Positions 1-7,899 of a DNA stretch of 16,202 nt are shown in pieces; position 1 is the stretch's first letter, and every line of letters begins with the position of its first letter. The position numbers and the translations under genes are program-made. This DNA comes from DAIDKA01 sp036498905 (GTDB lineage: Bacteria; Pseudomonadota; Gammaproteobacteria; Steroidobacterales; Steroidobacteraceae), in assembly GCA_036498905.1 (NCBI GenBank), contig DASYER010000096.1, positions 1-16,202 of the forward strand, read 5' to 3'. The notes beneath the pieces were generated by a model. The model was not told the origin of the DNA. It did not search any database and saw only the letters and a program-made list of their open reading frames with translations.

Positions 1-1858
1 CGGTGGCCGAGGTGCGCGTCATGGGATTGATGTCCTTGGGCAGCTCGCAACCCGAATATTTGCCGGCCAGCTGCACGGCGCGCTGCGCGACCGCGGCATA
101 GGTCAGGCCGCGGTGCGGGCTGCTCTTGGTGAAGATGCGCTTGCCATCGATCGAGTAGTCATCCGGATGCCCGCCCAGATCGCGGGCGGCGATCTCCTTC
201 ATTTTCGCCAACGCATCCATGGCGGCGACGTAGTTGGTGCGCGCCATGGTGAAGGAGGTGTTGCTGCCGAACTGACCGATGTTCCAAGGCAGATGCTTGC
301 GCGAATCGCCGCGCTCCACGATGCAGTTCTCCCAATCGTACTGCAGCACCTCGGCGGCGATGCGCGCCGTGCCGGAATGGGAAAACGTACCGAGATTGCC
401 GACACCGGTATGGATGTGCAGCTTGCCGTCGGGCGTGATGCGCACCAGGCCGTCGAAGCCGTTGAAGCCTGCAGGATGGTAGGCCTGTCCGATGCCGACG
501 CCGGTCACCTTGGCGCCGCGGCGCTGACCGCTGCGGCTCGCGCGCTCGGCCCAGCCGAAGCGCGCGGCGCCCTTCTCCTGCGCATCGCGCAGGTATGAAC
601 TGGTCACGTTGCGCCGGTTCGATCCGACCTTCGAGCCGGTCTGCGGCGCATTGATGTTGCGCAACTGCAGCCGATCGATCTTCAGATCGCGGGCCGCGCG
701 ATCCATCAACGGCTCGAGAATGCAGGCGATCTGATTCTCGCCCGGACCGCGCTGCGCCGAACGCGTCGGCGTATTGGTGTACACCGGGATGCCGCGCCAG
801 CGCATGGCCAGCGGCTGGTAGACCACCGACAGCGCGTCCGCCGCATTGCGAAAATCAATGAACCCGTTGTACGCGCCGCTCTCCTGCACGATGTACAGGT
901 CGGCCGCGAGCAGACGCCCATCGGCGCGAAAGCCGAGTTTGACGCGTCCCTGGAAGCCGTTGCGCGCATGGCCGATGTAGTACTCCTCGGCGCGGCTGAC
1001 CCGCATCATCACCGGCCGCTTCAGTTTGCGCGCCATCAGTGCCGGGATGGCCATGCTCGGGAAGGCGGCGCCCTTGGAGCCGAAGCCGCCGCCGCAAAAC
1101 TCCGAGATGTACACCAGCTCATCGGGTTTGATCCCGATGTACTGCGCCAGTCCGGGCACCACGAACGACTGGCTCTGGGTCGAGCCGTGCACGAAGCACT
1201 TGCCGTTCTGCCAATAGGCAAAGGTCGTGCGCGGTTCGAGGCTGTGGTGCGAGTTGCTCGCGGTCACGAAGCTGTCGTCGTACACGACCTTGGATTGCGC
1301 GAACCCCGCCGCGATGTCACCGTACGACCAGTCTTCGGCCGACTTGCCCATCGGCATCGTGCCGGGCTGCGCGCGTTCGAAATCCTCCCGCGTCCATTTC
1401 AGCGACTGCAGCTTGAGGCCTCCGGCACCGACATTGTTGCCGTCGGCACGCGCCGCCGGGCCGTCCGGGTGCAGGCTGTGCAAGGGGTCCACGACGAAGG
1501 GCAGCGGTTCCAGGTCGAGCTTGATCAGGCCGATGGCATCCTGCGCAGTGGTCTCATCCACCGCCGCGAGGGCCATGATGGGGGCACCGACGAACTGGGG
1601 CTCATCGGTGAGGATGGGCGGATTCGGCTCCTGCACAGGGGTTACCTCCCCCGGCAGCAGCACGCCGAGCACACCGGGGAGGGCCAACGCGGCCGAGACA
1701 TCGATGCTGCGCACCCGTGCGTGGGGCATCGGGCTGGTCACCATGCGGCAGAACACCATGCCGTCGGCGCGGAAATCCTCGGCGTACTTGGCAGTACCGG
1801 TGACCTTCGCGAACACATCCGGGGGCGTGAAATCCTGTCCCAGCAGCTTGTAGGTCAT
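1..1858 (-). CDS. Xanthine dehydrogenase/aldehyde oxidase family molybdopterin-binding subunit (C-terminus beyond window)
   Basis: This is the large, Mo-cofactor-binding subunit of a molybdenum hydroxylase, the class that oxidises aldehydes or N-heterocycles using water-derived oxygen. The frame is open from ATG at 1858 to the left edge, giving 619 codons of a family usually about 730-780 residues long. The N-terminus (MTYKLLGQDFTPPDVFAKV, then TGTAKYAEDF at about 20-29) is the conserved entry to the alpha/beta hammerhead domain. Molybdopterin-binding signatures follow: FCGGGFGSK at residues 254-262 and QRGPGENQ at 369-376. The catalytic Glu near the C-terminus lies outside the window. The start overlaps the stop of the iron-sulfur subunit gene by 4 bp (ATGA), so the two are translationally coupled. 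The substrate cannot be read from sequence; the RGPGE motif resembles the RAPGE I recall for YagR/PaoC aldehyde dehydrogenases more than CO dehydrogenase. Without its own export signal it would cross the membrane by hitch-hiking on its partner, as is known for PaoABC. Confidence 0.93.
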   Translation of the reverse strand, partial: MTYKLLGQDFTPPDVFAKVTGTAKYAEDFRADGMVFCRMVTSPMPHARVRSIDVSAALALPGVLGVLLPGEVTPVQEPNPPILTDEPQFVGAPIMALAAVDETTAQDAIGLIKLDLEPLPFVVDPLHSLHPDGPAARADGNNVGAGGLKLQSLKWTREDFERAQPGTMPMGKSAEDWSYGDIAAGFAQSKVVYDDSFVTASNSHHSLEPRTTFAYWQNGKCFVHGSTQSQSFVVPGLAQYIGIKPDELVYISEFCGGGFGSKGAAFPSMAIPALMARKLKRPVMMRVSRAEEYYIGHARNGFQGRVKLGFRADGRLLAADLYIVQESGAYNGFIDFRNAADALSVVYQPLAMRWRGIPVYTNTPTRSAQRGPGENQIACILEPLMDRAARDLKIDRLQLRNINAPQTGSKVGSNRRNVTSSYLRDAQEKGAARFGWAERASRSGQRRGAKVTGVGIGQAYHPAGFNGFDGLVRITPDGKLHIHTGVGNLGTFSHSGTARIAAEVLQYDWENCIVERGDSRKHLPWNIGQFGSNTSFTMARTNYVAAMDALAKMKEIAARDLGGHPDDYSIDGKRIFTKSSPHRGLTYAAVAQRAVQLAGKYSGCELPKDINPMTRTSAT

Positions 1859-2478
1859 GCGGCACCCGTGCCGGCGGCGCGCATGATGCCGTTCAGATAA
1901 TTGTCGTAGGCACCGCAACGGCATAAATTGCCGGCCATCGCGGCGCGGCATTCCTCGCGCGTCGGGTGCGGGTTGCGCTTCAGCAGCGCCACCGCCGAGA
2001 CCACCTGGCCGGGCGTGCAGAAGCCGCATTGCGGCGACAATTCATCAATGAAGGCCTGTTGTACCGGATGCAACTCACCGTTGGGGCCGCCCACCCCTTC
2101 GACCGTCGTCACCCTACGCTCGCGCACGCTGTGCGTGAGCACCGAGCAGGAGTTGTGGGTGATGTCATTGAGCATCACGGTGCAGGCGCCGCATTCGCCC
2201 CGGTCGCAGCCCAGTTTGGTGCCCGTCAGGCCCAGCTTGTAGCGCAAGGTCATGGCGAGGGTTTCCTGTGGCAGCACGTCCACCCGGCGCACCTGTCCAT
2301 TGACGTTGAGGGAGATCAGCCGTTCGACGCCGCCTGCGACCAGGCCGCCCCGTTTTGCACAGCCGGACAAGCCGCCATAGACGTAGGTCGCCGCCGAAGC
2401 CACGGCGCCGGAGGCGATCACGCGCTTGATGAACTCGCGCCGCGATACGCGGACGGCCTCGGCTTCTTCATCTCCCAT
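1855..2478 (-). CDS. Tat-exported (2Fe-2S)-binding subunit of a molybdenum hydroxylase
   Basis: This electron-transfer subunit carries two [2Fe-2S] clusters and passes electrons from the Mo centre to the next acceptor. From the start used here (207 aa), a twin-arginine motif SRREFIK lies at residues 12-18, followed by an Ala/Gly-rich hydrophobic stretch, so the protein should be exported folded. The plant-ferredoxin-type cluster cysteines are C91, C96, C99 and C111 (GCDRGECGAC). The second cluster uses C151, C154, C186 and C188 (CGFCTPGQ and GNLCRCGAY). Length and layout match the PaoA/YagT type. The ATG at 2478 is preferred because GGGGG lies 4 nt upstream and the Tat n-region stays short; an in-frame ATG at 2493 (212 aa) is possible but has its G-run directly against the start codon. 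The stop overlaps the start of the Mo-subunit gene. No FAD subunit gene lies between them, unlike paoABC. Confidence 0.93.
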   Translation of the reverse strand: MGDEEAEAVRVSRREFIKRVIASGAVASAATYVYGGLSGCAKRGGLVAGGVERLISLNVNGQVRRVDVLPQETLAMTLRYKLGLTGTKLGCDRGECGACTVMLNDITHNSCSVLTHSVRERRVTTVEGVGGPNGELHPVQQAFIDELSPQCGFCTPGQVVSAVALLKRNPHPTREECRAAMAGNLCRCGAYDNYLNGIMRAAGTGAA

Positions 2479-2503
2479 TGCGCCCCCAAGCATCCCCGCG
2501 CGG

Positions 2504-2511
2504 AGTATAAC
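2504..2511. promoter_or_regulatory. Candidate overlapping divergent -10 elements
   Basis: The short gap between the divergent iron-sulfur subunit and FrnE-like genes contains TATACT on the minus strand (2509-2504) and TATAAC on the plus strand (2506-2511). These overlap each other. Neither has a convincing -35 element: the best minus-strand match is AGGACT with an 18-bp spacer. The two genes could share one AT-rich promoter patch. This is sequence inspection only. Confidence 0.3.
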
Positions 2512-2547
2512 GCTTCGAAGACCGGCCAGTCCTCACGGGAGGTTTCC

Positions 2548-3213
2548 ATGGGCGCCAGGATGAAGCTCGACTTTGTTTCCGATGTGTCCTGTCCCTGGTG
2601 TGCGATCGGACTGCAGGCCCTGCTCGGTGCTCTGGACCACATGGGCAACGACCTCGAGGCTGACCTGCACTTCGAACCGTTCGAACTCAATCCTGACATG
2701 GGCCCCGGGGGCCAGGAAATTGCCGAGCACATTGCCCAGAAGTACGGCTCCTCGGTGCGGCAGTTTGCCCACAGCCAGGAGATGATCCGCAGCCGCGGTG
2801 CGGAACTGGGCTTCCGCTTCGACATGCAAAAGCGCACCCGGATCTACAACACCTTTGATGCCCACCGGCTGCTGCATTGGGCGGGCCTCGAGGGCAAACA
2901 GCTGGAATTGAAGCAGGCGCTGTTCAGCGCCTATTTCACGGATGGCGCAGACCCCAGCGATCATGCCGTGCTGGCGGACATCGCCGCCCGGATCGGTCTG
3001 GACCCACAGCGCGCACGGCAGATCCTGACCTCAGACCTGTATGCCGCCGAGGTGCGGGCGCGCGAGGCGTTCTACCGCGATCACGGCATCAATGCCGTAC
3101 CGGCGGTCATCGTCAACGACCGGCACCTCATTGAAGGCGGACAACCGGTCGCTGTATTCGAACGGGTATTGCGGGAGCTCGCCGCAGGGCCTGAAGCTAT
3201 TCCTCCCACCTGA
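2548..3213 (+). CDS. DsbA family oxidoreductase, FrnE-like
   Basis: This 221-residue thioredoxin-fold protein belongs to the DsbA/FrnE family of thiol-disulfide oxidoreductases (2-hydroxychromene-2-carboxylate isomerase/DsbA-like clan). The N-terminal strand MKLDFVSDVS leads into the active site CPWC at residues 15-18. A long helical insert spans about 55-160. The cis-proline is in AVPAVIVN (P185), followed by the family's C-terminal GGQP segment. There is no signal peptide, so it probably acts in the cytoplasm, as FrnE proteins do. The open frame extends upstream, but ATG at 2548 is chosen because GGGAGG sits about 6 nt before it and homology begins there; ATG at 2560 is a weaker alternative. 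The 3' end overlaps the convergent ABC permease gene by 17 bp. Its physiological substrate is not evident. Confidence 0.92.
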   Translation: MGARMKLDFVSDVSCPWCAIGLQALLGALDHMGNDLEADLHFEPFELNPDMGPGGQEIAEHIAQKYGSSVRQFAHSQEMIRSRGAELGFRFDMQKRTRIYNTFDAHRLLHWAGLEGKQLELKQALFSAYFTDGADPSDHAVLADIAARIGLDPQRARQILTSDLYAAEVRAREAFYRDHGINAVPAVIVNDRHLIEGGQPVAVFERVLRELAAGPEAIPPT

Positions 3214-4473
3214 ACAGATGAACGGCGGCCAGACCGAGGATCACGCTCAGGCCGAGCATTGCGGCCATCGGCCATAGCACCGTATCGAGAGGCTGCGCGC
3301 GCCAGATGACCGCATCGAACCCGTCGATGGCCCAGCGGGTGGGGACGAATCGAGTCGCGGACTGCAGCCACTGCGGAAACACAAACGTGGGCACCCAGGC
3401 CCCTCCGAGCATGACGAGGAGCAAAGTCAGGACGATCGCCATGCCGCGGGTCGCCTCCGGCGTCCTGCCGACTGCAGCGATCAACAGTCCCAGGGATGAG
3501 GTCAGCACCGCGAACGCCGTGGCCACACCCACAAACCCCAGCACGCTGCCTTCGATGCGCACCCCGAAAAACATGATCGCTGCCGCAAAGATCCCCGCGA
3601 TCAGCAGCAGGGCAATGATCGTGCCGGCCGCAATGCGACCGCCGAGTACGGTTGCGCGCGACAGGGGCGCGGCACGCAGCCGTTGCCACAGACCCATGCG
3701 ACGCATCAACAGCAATCCGACACCCAGCTCCACCCCCATCAGCAGAATGAACTGGACCGTCATGCTCGCGAAGGAATGCGCATACGGGTTGTACGGCCGC
3801 TGCCCGCTCGTGACCTCGTAGTCGCGCGTGACATAGGGCAGCGCCAGGCCGTGCAGCGTCGTCGCCATCTTCTCCCCGGAACTGCCCTCTTGCCGCTGGA
3901 CCTCGTCGATGCTGTTGAACATGTTCAACAGGGCCCCGCGCAGGTTGGCATTGAGCTTCGCATCAGCTGCGACCCTATCGCGCGCGTGGCTGATGGTCTG
4001 GGCATCGCCGGCAAAGGAGGCGGTGGTCACGGCCTGCATCACATACTGGGTGAGCAGCCCCTTGATCATCGCCAACGTTGCAGCCTGTGACGGATCGAAG
4101 TGCAGCTCGATCTGCGGTTTTGCGATGTCGGGCCGGAACAGCGCTTCGGTCGCCTGCTTGCCGAATCCCGCCGGCAGAATCGCGGCGGCCCTGAGTTTTC
4201 CCTGGCGCACCTCATCAATGGCCTGAGCCTGCGGCAACTGCTGCAGGGCGAAGGCGCTGTCCTGCCTCATATCTGCCACGATTCGCTGTGACAGGTCACT
4301 ATGATCCAGATCCACCACCGCAAACGGCACGGCGGCCGGCTTGGCGGGAGCACCGCCGAGTACGGCGCCCATGAAGGCGCCGATGAGGATGGGCGCGACC
4401 AGGGCCATCAGCAACGCACGCCGATTGGTCAGATAGGCCATCACGTCTTTGCGAACCAGTGCGACAAACGCGC

Positions 4474-4477
<4 letters not shown>
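3197..4477 (-). CDS. ABC-2 type transporter permease
   Basis: This 426-residue inner-membrane permease would form the channel for the ATPase encoded immediately upstream. It has the ABC-2 (NatB/YhgE-like) layout. One N-terminal transmembrane segment (about 20-41) is followed by a large extracytoplasmic domain (about 45-235) containing the motif PFAVVDLDHS. About five C-terminal membrane helices follow, starting near FILLMGVELGVGLLLMRR and ending near the C-terminus (LFRWEE). Members of this family export small molecules, drugs, lipids or ions; the substrate here is unknown. Its ATG overlaps the ATPase stop codon by 4 bp (4474-4477). The last 17 bp overlap the 3' end of the convergent FrnE-like gene, leaving no room for an intergenic terminator. 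Confidence 0.92.
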
Positions 4478-5304
<827 letters not shown>

Positions 5305-5309
5305 GAATG

Positions 5310-5603
5310 CTATCCCTCGAGTAAACCGCGCAGGTAGGACACATGCGCCTGGAAGGCGCGCCGCCCCTCCTTGGTCAGCGCGATCTGGGTCCTCGGCTTC
5401 TTGCCGACGATGTCCTTGCTGATCAGGATGTAACCGGCCTTCTCAAGCGTCGCCAGATGAGTTGACATGTTGCCGTCGGAAATGCCGAGCACGGCTTTAA
5501 GGCGGTTGAATTCCAGCATCTCCCGCACCGCCAGGGCGTTGAGCGTTGCCATCATCCGCAGCCGCGTGGATTGGTGAATGATGTCGTTGGACTCCGGTAT
5601 CAC
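5310..5603 (-). CDS. Small winged-helix transcriptional regulator (HTH_34/MarR-ArsR-like)
   Basis: This 97-residue DNA-binding protein consists almost entirely of one winged-helix domain. Helix-turn-helix residues are in FNRLKAVLGISDGNMSTHLATLEKAG (described by position: about 33-57), followed by a wing with basic residues (VGKKPRTQIALT, about 64-75). This matches the 'winged helix DNA-binding domain' family (PF13601 type), commonly found beside ABC transporters. Translation probably starts at GTG 5603, which overlaps the stop of the upstream membrane-protein gene as GTGA. The frame is open further upstream, but that part is only the shadow of the membrane-protein gene. An ATG at residue 17 is a less likely start. 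It probably autoregulates the operon through the palindrome at 6219-6234; this is inference from position. Confidence 0.88.
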   Translation of the reverse strand: MIPESNDIIHQSTRLRMMATLNALAVREMLEFNRLKAVLGISDGNMSTHLATLEKAGYILISKDIVGKKPRTQIALTKEGRRAFQAHVSYLRGLLEG

Positions 5604-6181
5604 GGCCGCCGCAGCCACAGTCCGGCGAGCATCAGCGAGCCGCCGCCGAAGACCCCCATCCACAGCGCGAAGTACTCGTGGATGTACAGGTAGCCGGCCA
5701 CGATTCCCACCACGGCGACGGCCCCGGTCAGGAACAGCCGCGACCCCACCCACGCGCCGGTGGCCATATAGATGAGGGCCCAGAACAGGGAGATGAACGC
5801 ATTTGACTGCCGGCCATTGAGAGGCCCGAGCACCAGCGCCATGGAGGTGAAGTAGGCAATCACCGTCACGCCGATCATGACGAATCCAAGACGGATCCGG
5901 CGACGCTGCGCCTGCGAATAAAGGCCCACGCGTACATCGCGCCTGACGTGGTAGATGACAGTCCCGACGGATGCGAGGCAGCCGATGCAGGTTGCCGGCA
6001 GCCACACCCACGAGCTCCAGCGCGGCCAGATCTGCGTCATCACATTGGCGATGAGCCATATGGCGCCCCATAGCTGCAGAAATGGCGCCATGTTGCGATA
6101 CACGCGCAGCGTGTCCATCCGCTGGTCCACGCTCTCGACGCTAGCCAGTGCCGCTGCGGCGTCCTGCCGGGAGATATTCAT
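5600..6181 (-). CDS. Six-span membrane protein of unknown function, first gene of the ABC operon
   Basis: I do not recognise a named family for this 193-residue protein. A soluble N-terminus of about 30 residues is followed by roughly six predicted membrane segments at about 33-50, 57-77, 98-119, 129-148, 150-168 and 170-190, with basic residues (HVRRDVR, QRRRIR) in the loop between spans 2 and 3. ATG at 6181 is chosen because GAGG lies about 8 nt upstream; a TTG at 6199 is in frame but unneeded. The stop overlaps the regulator's GTG start. Small membrane proteins paired with HTH_34-type regulators are common, so it may sense or anchor something for the regulator or assist the transporter. 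Neither role is shown by the sequence. Confidence 0.85.
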   Translation of the reverse strand: MNISRQDAAAALASVESVDQRMDTLRVYRNMAPFLQLWGAIWLIANVMTQIWPRWSSWVWLPATCIGCLASVGTVIYHVRRDVRVGLYSQAQRRRIRLGFVMIGVTVIAYFTSMALVLGPLNGRQSNAFISLFWALIYMATGAWVGSRLFLTGAVAVVGIVAGYLYIHEYFALWMGVFGGGSLMLAGLWLRRP

Positions 6182-6208
6182 CCGTCCGTCCTCTGCCAAT
6201 CCGCTAAA

Positions 6209-6238
6209 TACTCTCTGTCAAAGAGTACTCTTTGTCAA
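6209..6238 (-). promoter_or_regulatory. Candidate operator: 16-bp palindrome plus 13-bp direct repeats
   Basis: A perfect palindrome CAAAGAGTACTCTTTG occupies 6219-6234, 38 bp upstream of the first gene of the ABC operon. Overlapping it are two direct repeats, TACTCTCTGTCAA (6209-6221) and TACTCTTTGTCAA (6226-6238), 17 bp apart with one mismatch. Read on the coding strand, each repeat contains TTGACA, a consensus -35 hexamer, although a good -10 at the right distance is not evident (TATTTA at 6210-6205 is 22 bp from the first and 5 bp from the second). The most economical reading is the binding site of the winged-helix regulator encoded in this operon. Confidence 0.6.
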
Positions 6239-6263
6239 CTGTAGAGCGCGGACGATCGGGGGT

Positions 6264-7433
6264 CTAGGCTGCGCCGGCGGGCACTGCCGGTGCTGACCGG
6301 AATCGCCGACGCAGCGAGCGCTCGACCGGAATCGTGAATCCGCGCGACAGCACCGACCCCAGCAGCCAGCACGCGAGCAGGATGGGCGGATACCACAAGA
6401 AGCGCCATGGGCCGCTGGGGCCGCTCCAGTTGAACAGGGCGAGTCCTGAGAACACGCAAAACATATGGGATAGGTAGATCTCGTAGCTGAGCCGACCACA
6501 GCAGCGCAGCCAGTTCAAACCGCGAATGGGCGCCCTGCCGCTGTTGGCGCTCTCATGCCAGTGCGCGCCGATCACGATGGCGGCGGCCGCCGTCGCCAGA
6601 AACAATCCATAGCCGTGATGCACGAGCTTCCAGACCCAAGTGCCGGCAAACAAAACGGCGCACACACCGGCCCACCCGATGAGGCTCGTCATCAGTACGA
6701 CCCGGCGACTGGGAACCGCAATACGGCGTACGAGAATTGCTGCGAGCACCCCCACGGCAATCGCCGACATGCCGGGAAGGTAGGCCTTCTCCAACCAGAT
6801 CTCGTTGCCGCCGGCGGTCAATGCCGCGCGGGTCACGGGCAGTGAAAGTGCCAGGAGCAGTAGTGCGGGCACCAGCATGCGGCTGCGGCCCAGGAGCACG
6901 CAGATCAAGGGGAATGCCAGATAGAACACCTCCTCGATCGACAAGGACCAGATGACGTCCCAACCGCCGGGGAGGTATCCGTGGACTCCTTCGTACCGAT
7001 TCAGGTACAGCGCAAGTGCCGAGGCCACGGCGCCACCGAGTGACTGGCCGGGTTTGTTGATGACGAATTTCGGTACGCCGAGCAGATGGAACAGGCTCAA
7101 CATCGCGACCACGAACAGCAGCAGCGGGACGATGCGACTTATCCGCAGCAGGTAGAAGTCGCCGGACGAGATGTCGCGCAATGGTCCCCAGCGCTCCTGC
7201 GATCGGCGCGTGATGAGGAAGCCGGAAATGACGAAGAAGATGATCACCGCCTCGGAGCCGTTGAAATTCAGACCCTGCAGCAGCCAATGCGGGAGAAGCC
7301 GCGCCAGCAGCGTCTGCGACAGCGGCACGCGGATGCCGATGTGGTGCACGACGACCAGCAGGATGGACAGCCCCCGCAGGGCGTCGATGCTGCTGTTGCG
7401 CCGTTGTTCGGTTGTGCCTGACCCGATTTGCAT
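6264..7433 (-). CDS. Acyltransferase family 3 membrane protein (OafA/YrhL-like)
   Basis: This 389-residue integral membrane acyltransferase transfers an acyl, often acetyl, group to an envelope or exported glycan. Family signatures are IDALRGLSILLVVVHH near the N-terminus (His30/His31, about 16-31), FFVISGFLIT (66-75), YLLRISRIVP (94-103, with Arg97 and Arg100) and WSLSIEEVFYLAFP (162-175). About ten hydrophobic segments run to the C-terminus. The SGNH domain that follows this module in OatA/OafA proteins is absent, so it is the membrane module alone. ATG at 7433 gives the conserved N-terminus; the ribosome-binding site (GGCGAG) is weak. It is divergent from the BlaI-type repressor gene, and the 70-bp gap contains the two operator-like dyads. 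The acceptor is unknown. Confidence 0.92.
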   Translation of the reverse strand: MQIGSGTTEQRRNSSIDALRGLSILLVVVHHIGIRVPLSQTLLARLLPHWLLQGLNFNGSEAVIIFFVISGFLITRRSQERWGPLRDISSGDFYLLRISRIVPLLLFVVAMLSLFHLLGVPKFVINKPGQSLGGAVASALALYLNRYEGVHGYLPGGWDVIWSLSIEEVFYLAFPLICVLLGRSRMLVPALLLLALSLPVTRAALTAGGNEIWLEKAYLPGMSAIAVGVLAAILVRRIAVPSRRVVLMTSLIGWAGVCAVLFAGTWVWKLVHHGYGLFLATAAAAIVIGAHWHESANSGRAPIRGLNWLRCCGRLSYEIYLSHMFCVFSGLALFNWSGPSGPWRFLWYPPILLACWLLGSVLSRGFTIPVERSLRRRFRSAPAVPAGAA

Positions 7434-7452
7434 TTGCTGACTCGCCGTTGTG

Positions 7453-7489
7453 ACTAAATAATTAGTTCGACTGTAGCTAAGTTTTTAGT
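7453..7489. promoter_or_regulatory. Two operator-like dyads in the acyltransferase/BlaI-type divergent region
   Basis: Dyad 1, ACTAAATAATTAGT (7453-7466), is ACTAA/TTAGT around a 4-nt centre. Dyad 2, GCTAAGTTTTTAGT (7476-7489), has CTAA/TTAG half-sites and the same 14-bp length. They are 23 bp apart, about two helical turns. Dyad 1 abuts the predicted -35 element and dyad 2 fills the -35/-10 spacer. This is the placement expected for a BlaI/MecI/CopY-type dimeric autorepressor, although the half-site differs from the TACA/TGTA core known for those families. Both dyads also lie upstream of the divergent acyltransferase. Confidence 0.65.
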
Positions 7490-7495
7490 TATAAT
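7467..7495 (+). promoter_or_regulatory. Sigma70-type promoter of the BlaI-type repressor gene
   Basis: A perfect -10 hexamer TATAAT (7490-7495) lies 17 bp downstream of TCGACT (7467-7472), a 4/6 match to TTGACA. Transcription would start near 7502, only about 2 nt before the ATG at 7504. No Shine-Dalgarno sequence precedes that ATG (AATGCAACCCC), so the mRNA is predicted to be leaderless or nearly so. Confidence 0.7.
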
Positions 7496-7503
7496 GCAAC
7501 CCC

Positions 7504-7899
7504 ATGAAAGCGAAACCTCCAAGGGAACTGCCGCGCAAGCCCCTGACGGCGACGGAATTGGAGATGATGAACGTCATCTGGCGACTCGGTCCCTGCACGG
7601 TGTCCCAGGTGCAGGATGAACTGCGACCCGAACGCGACCTCGCCTATACGAGCGTTTCGACAATCATTCGGATCCTCGAGCAGAAAGGGTTCGTCACCAG
7701 CAGCAAGGTGGGGCGCGGTCACCTGTATTCCTCCGCCATGACCAAGCACGACTACCAGGCTGTGAGTCTCGAGCACGTGGTCAAACAGGTTTTCGACGAC
7801 ACGCCAAGCCTTCTGGTGCAGCGTCTGCTCGACAGCAACAGCCTGACCGAGAATGAGCTCGCGGAGATTCGGGCGCTCCTGCGCCGCAAGGGAGGCTGA
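7504..7899 (+). CDS. BlaI/MecI/CopY family transcriptional repressor
   Basis: This 131-residue repressor has an N-terminal winged-helix domain (about 13-82: LTATELEMMNVIWRLGP, then VSTIIRILEQKGFV as the recognition region and GRGHLYS as the wing). A C-terminal dimerisation segment follows (about 83-128: VKQVFDDTPSLLVQRLL and the leucine-rich ELAEIRALL). Length and motifs match BlaI/MecI. In those systems the dimer represses its own operon until a partner BlaR1-type membrane protease triggers its cleavage. Here the next gene starts directly after the stop codon (TGA then GTG, no gap) and encodes such a protease, so the pair is translationally coupled. The two dyads on its promoter suggest autorepression. 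No beta-lactamase gene is present, so targets other than this cluster are unknown. Confidence 0.95.
   Translation: MKAKPPRELPRKPLTATELEMMNVIWRLGPCTVSQVQDELRPERDLAYTSVSTIIRILEQKGFVTSSKVGRGHLYSSAMTKHDYQAVSLEHVVKQVFDDTPSLLVQRLLDSNSLTENELAEIRALLRRKGG

Noticed and set aside
968..1900. Long plus-strand open frame (310 codons) opposite the molybdenum hydroxylase genes
   Set aside because: It is the antisense shadow of the Mo subunit: composition is His/Arg/Gly-rich with no recognisable motif, while the opposite strand encodes a clear family member.
1966..2547. Upstream extension of the FrnE-like open frame
   Set aside because: The extension lies antisense to the iron-sulfur subunit and has no homology; the ribosome-binding site and conserved N-terminus place the start at 2548.
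5604..6071. Upstream extension of the winged-helix regulator frame
   Set aside because: It overlaps the membrane-protein gene in another frame and is low-quality Arg/Gly-rich sequence; the GTGA overlap at 5600-5603 gives a natural start.
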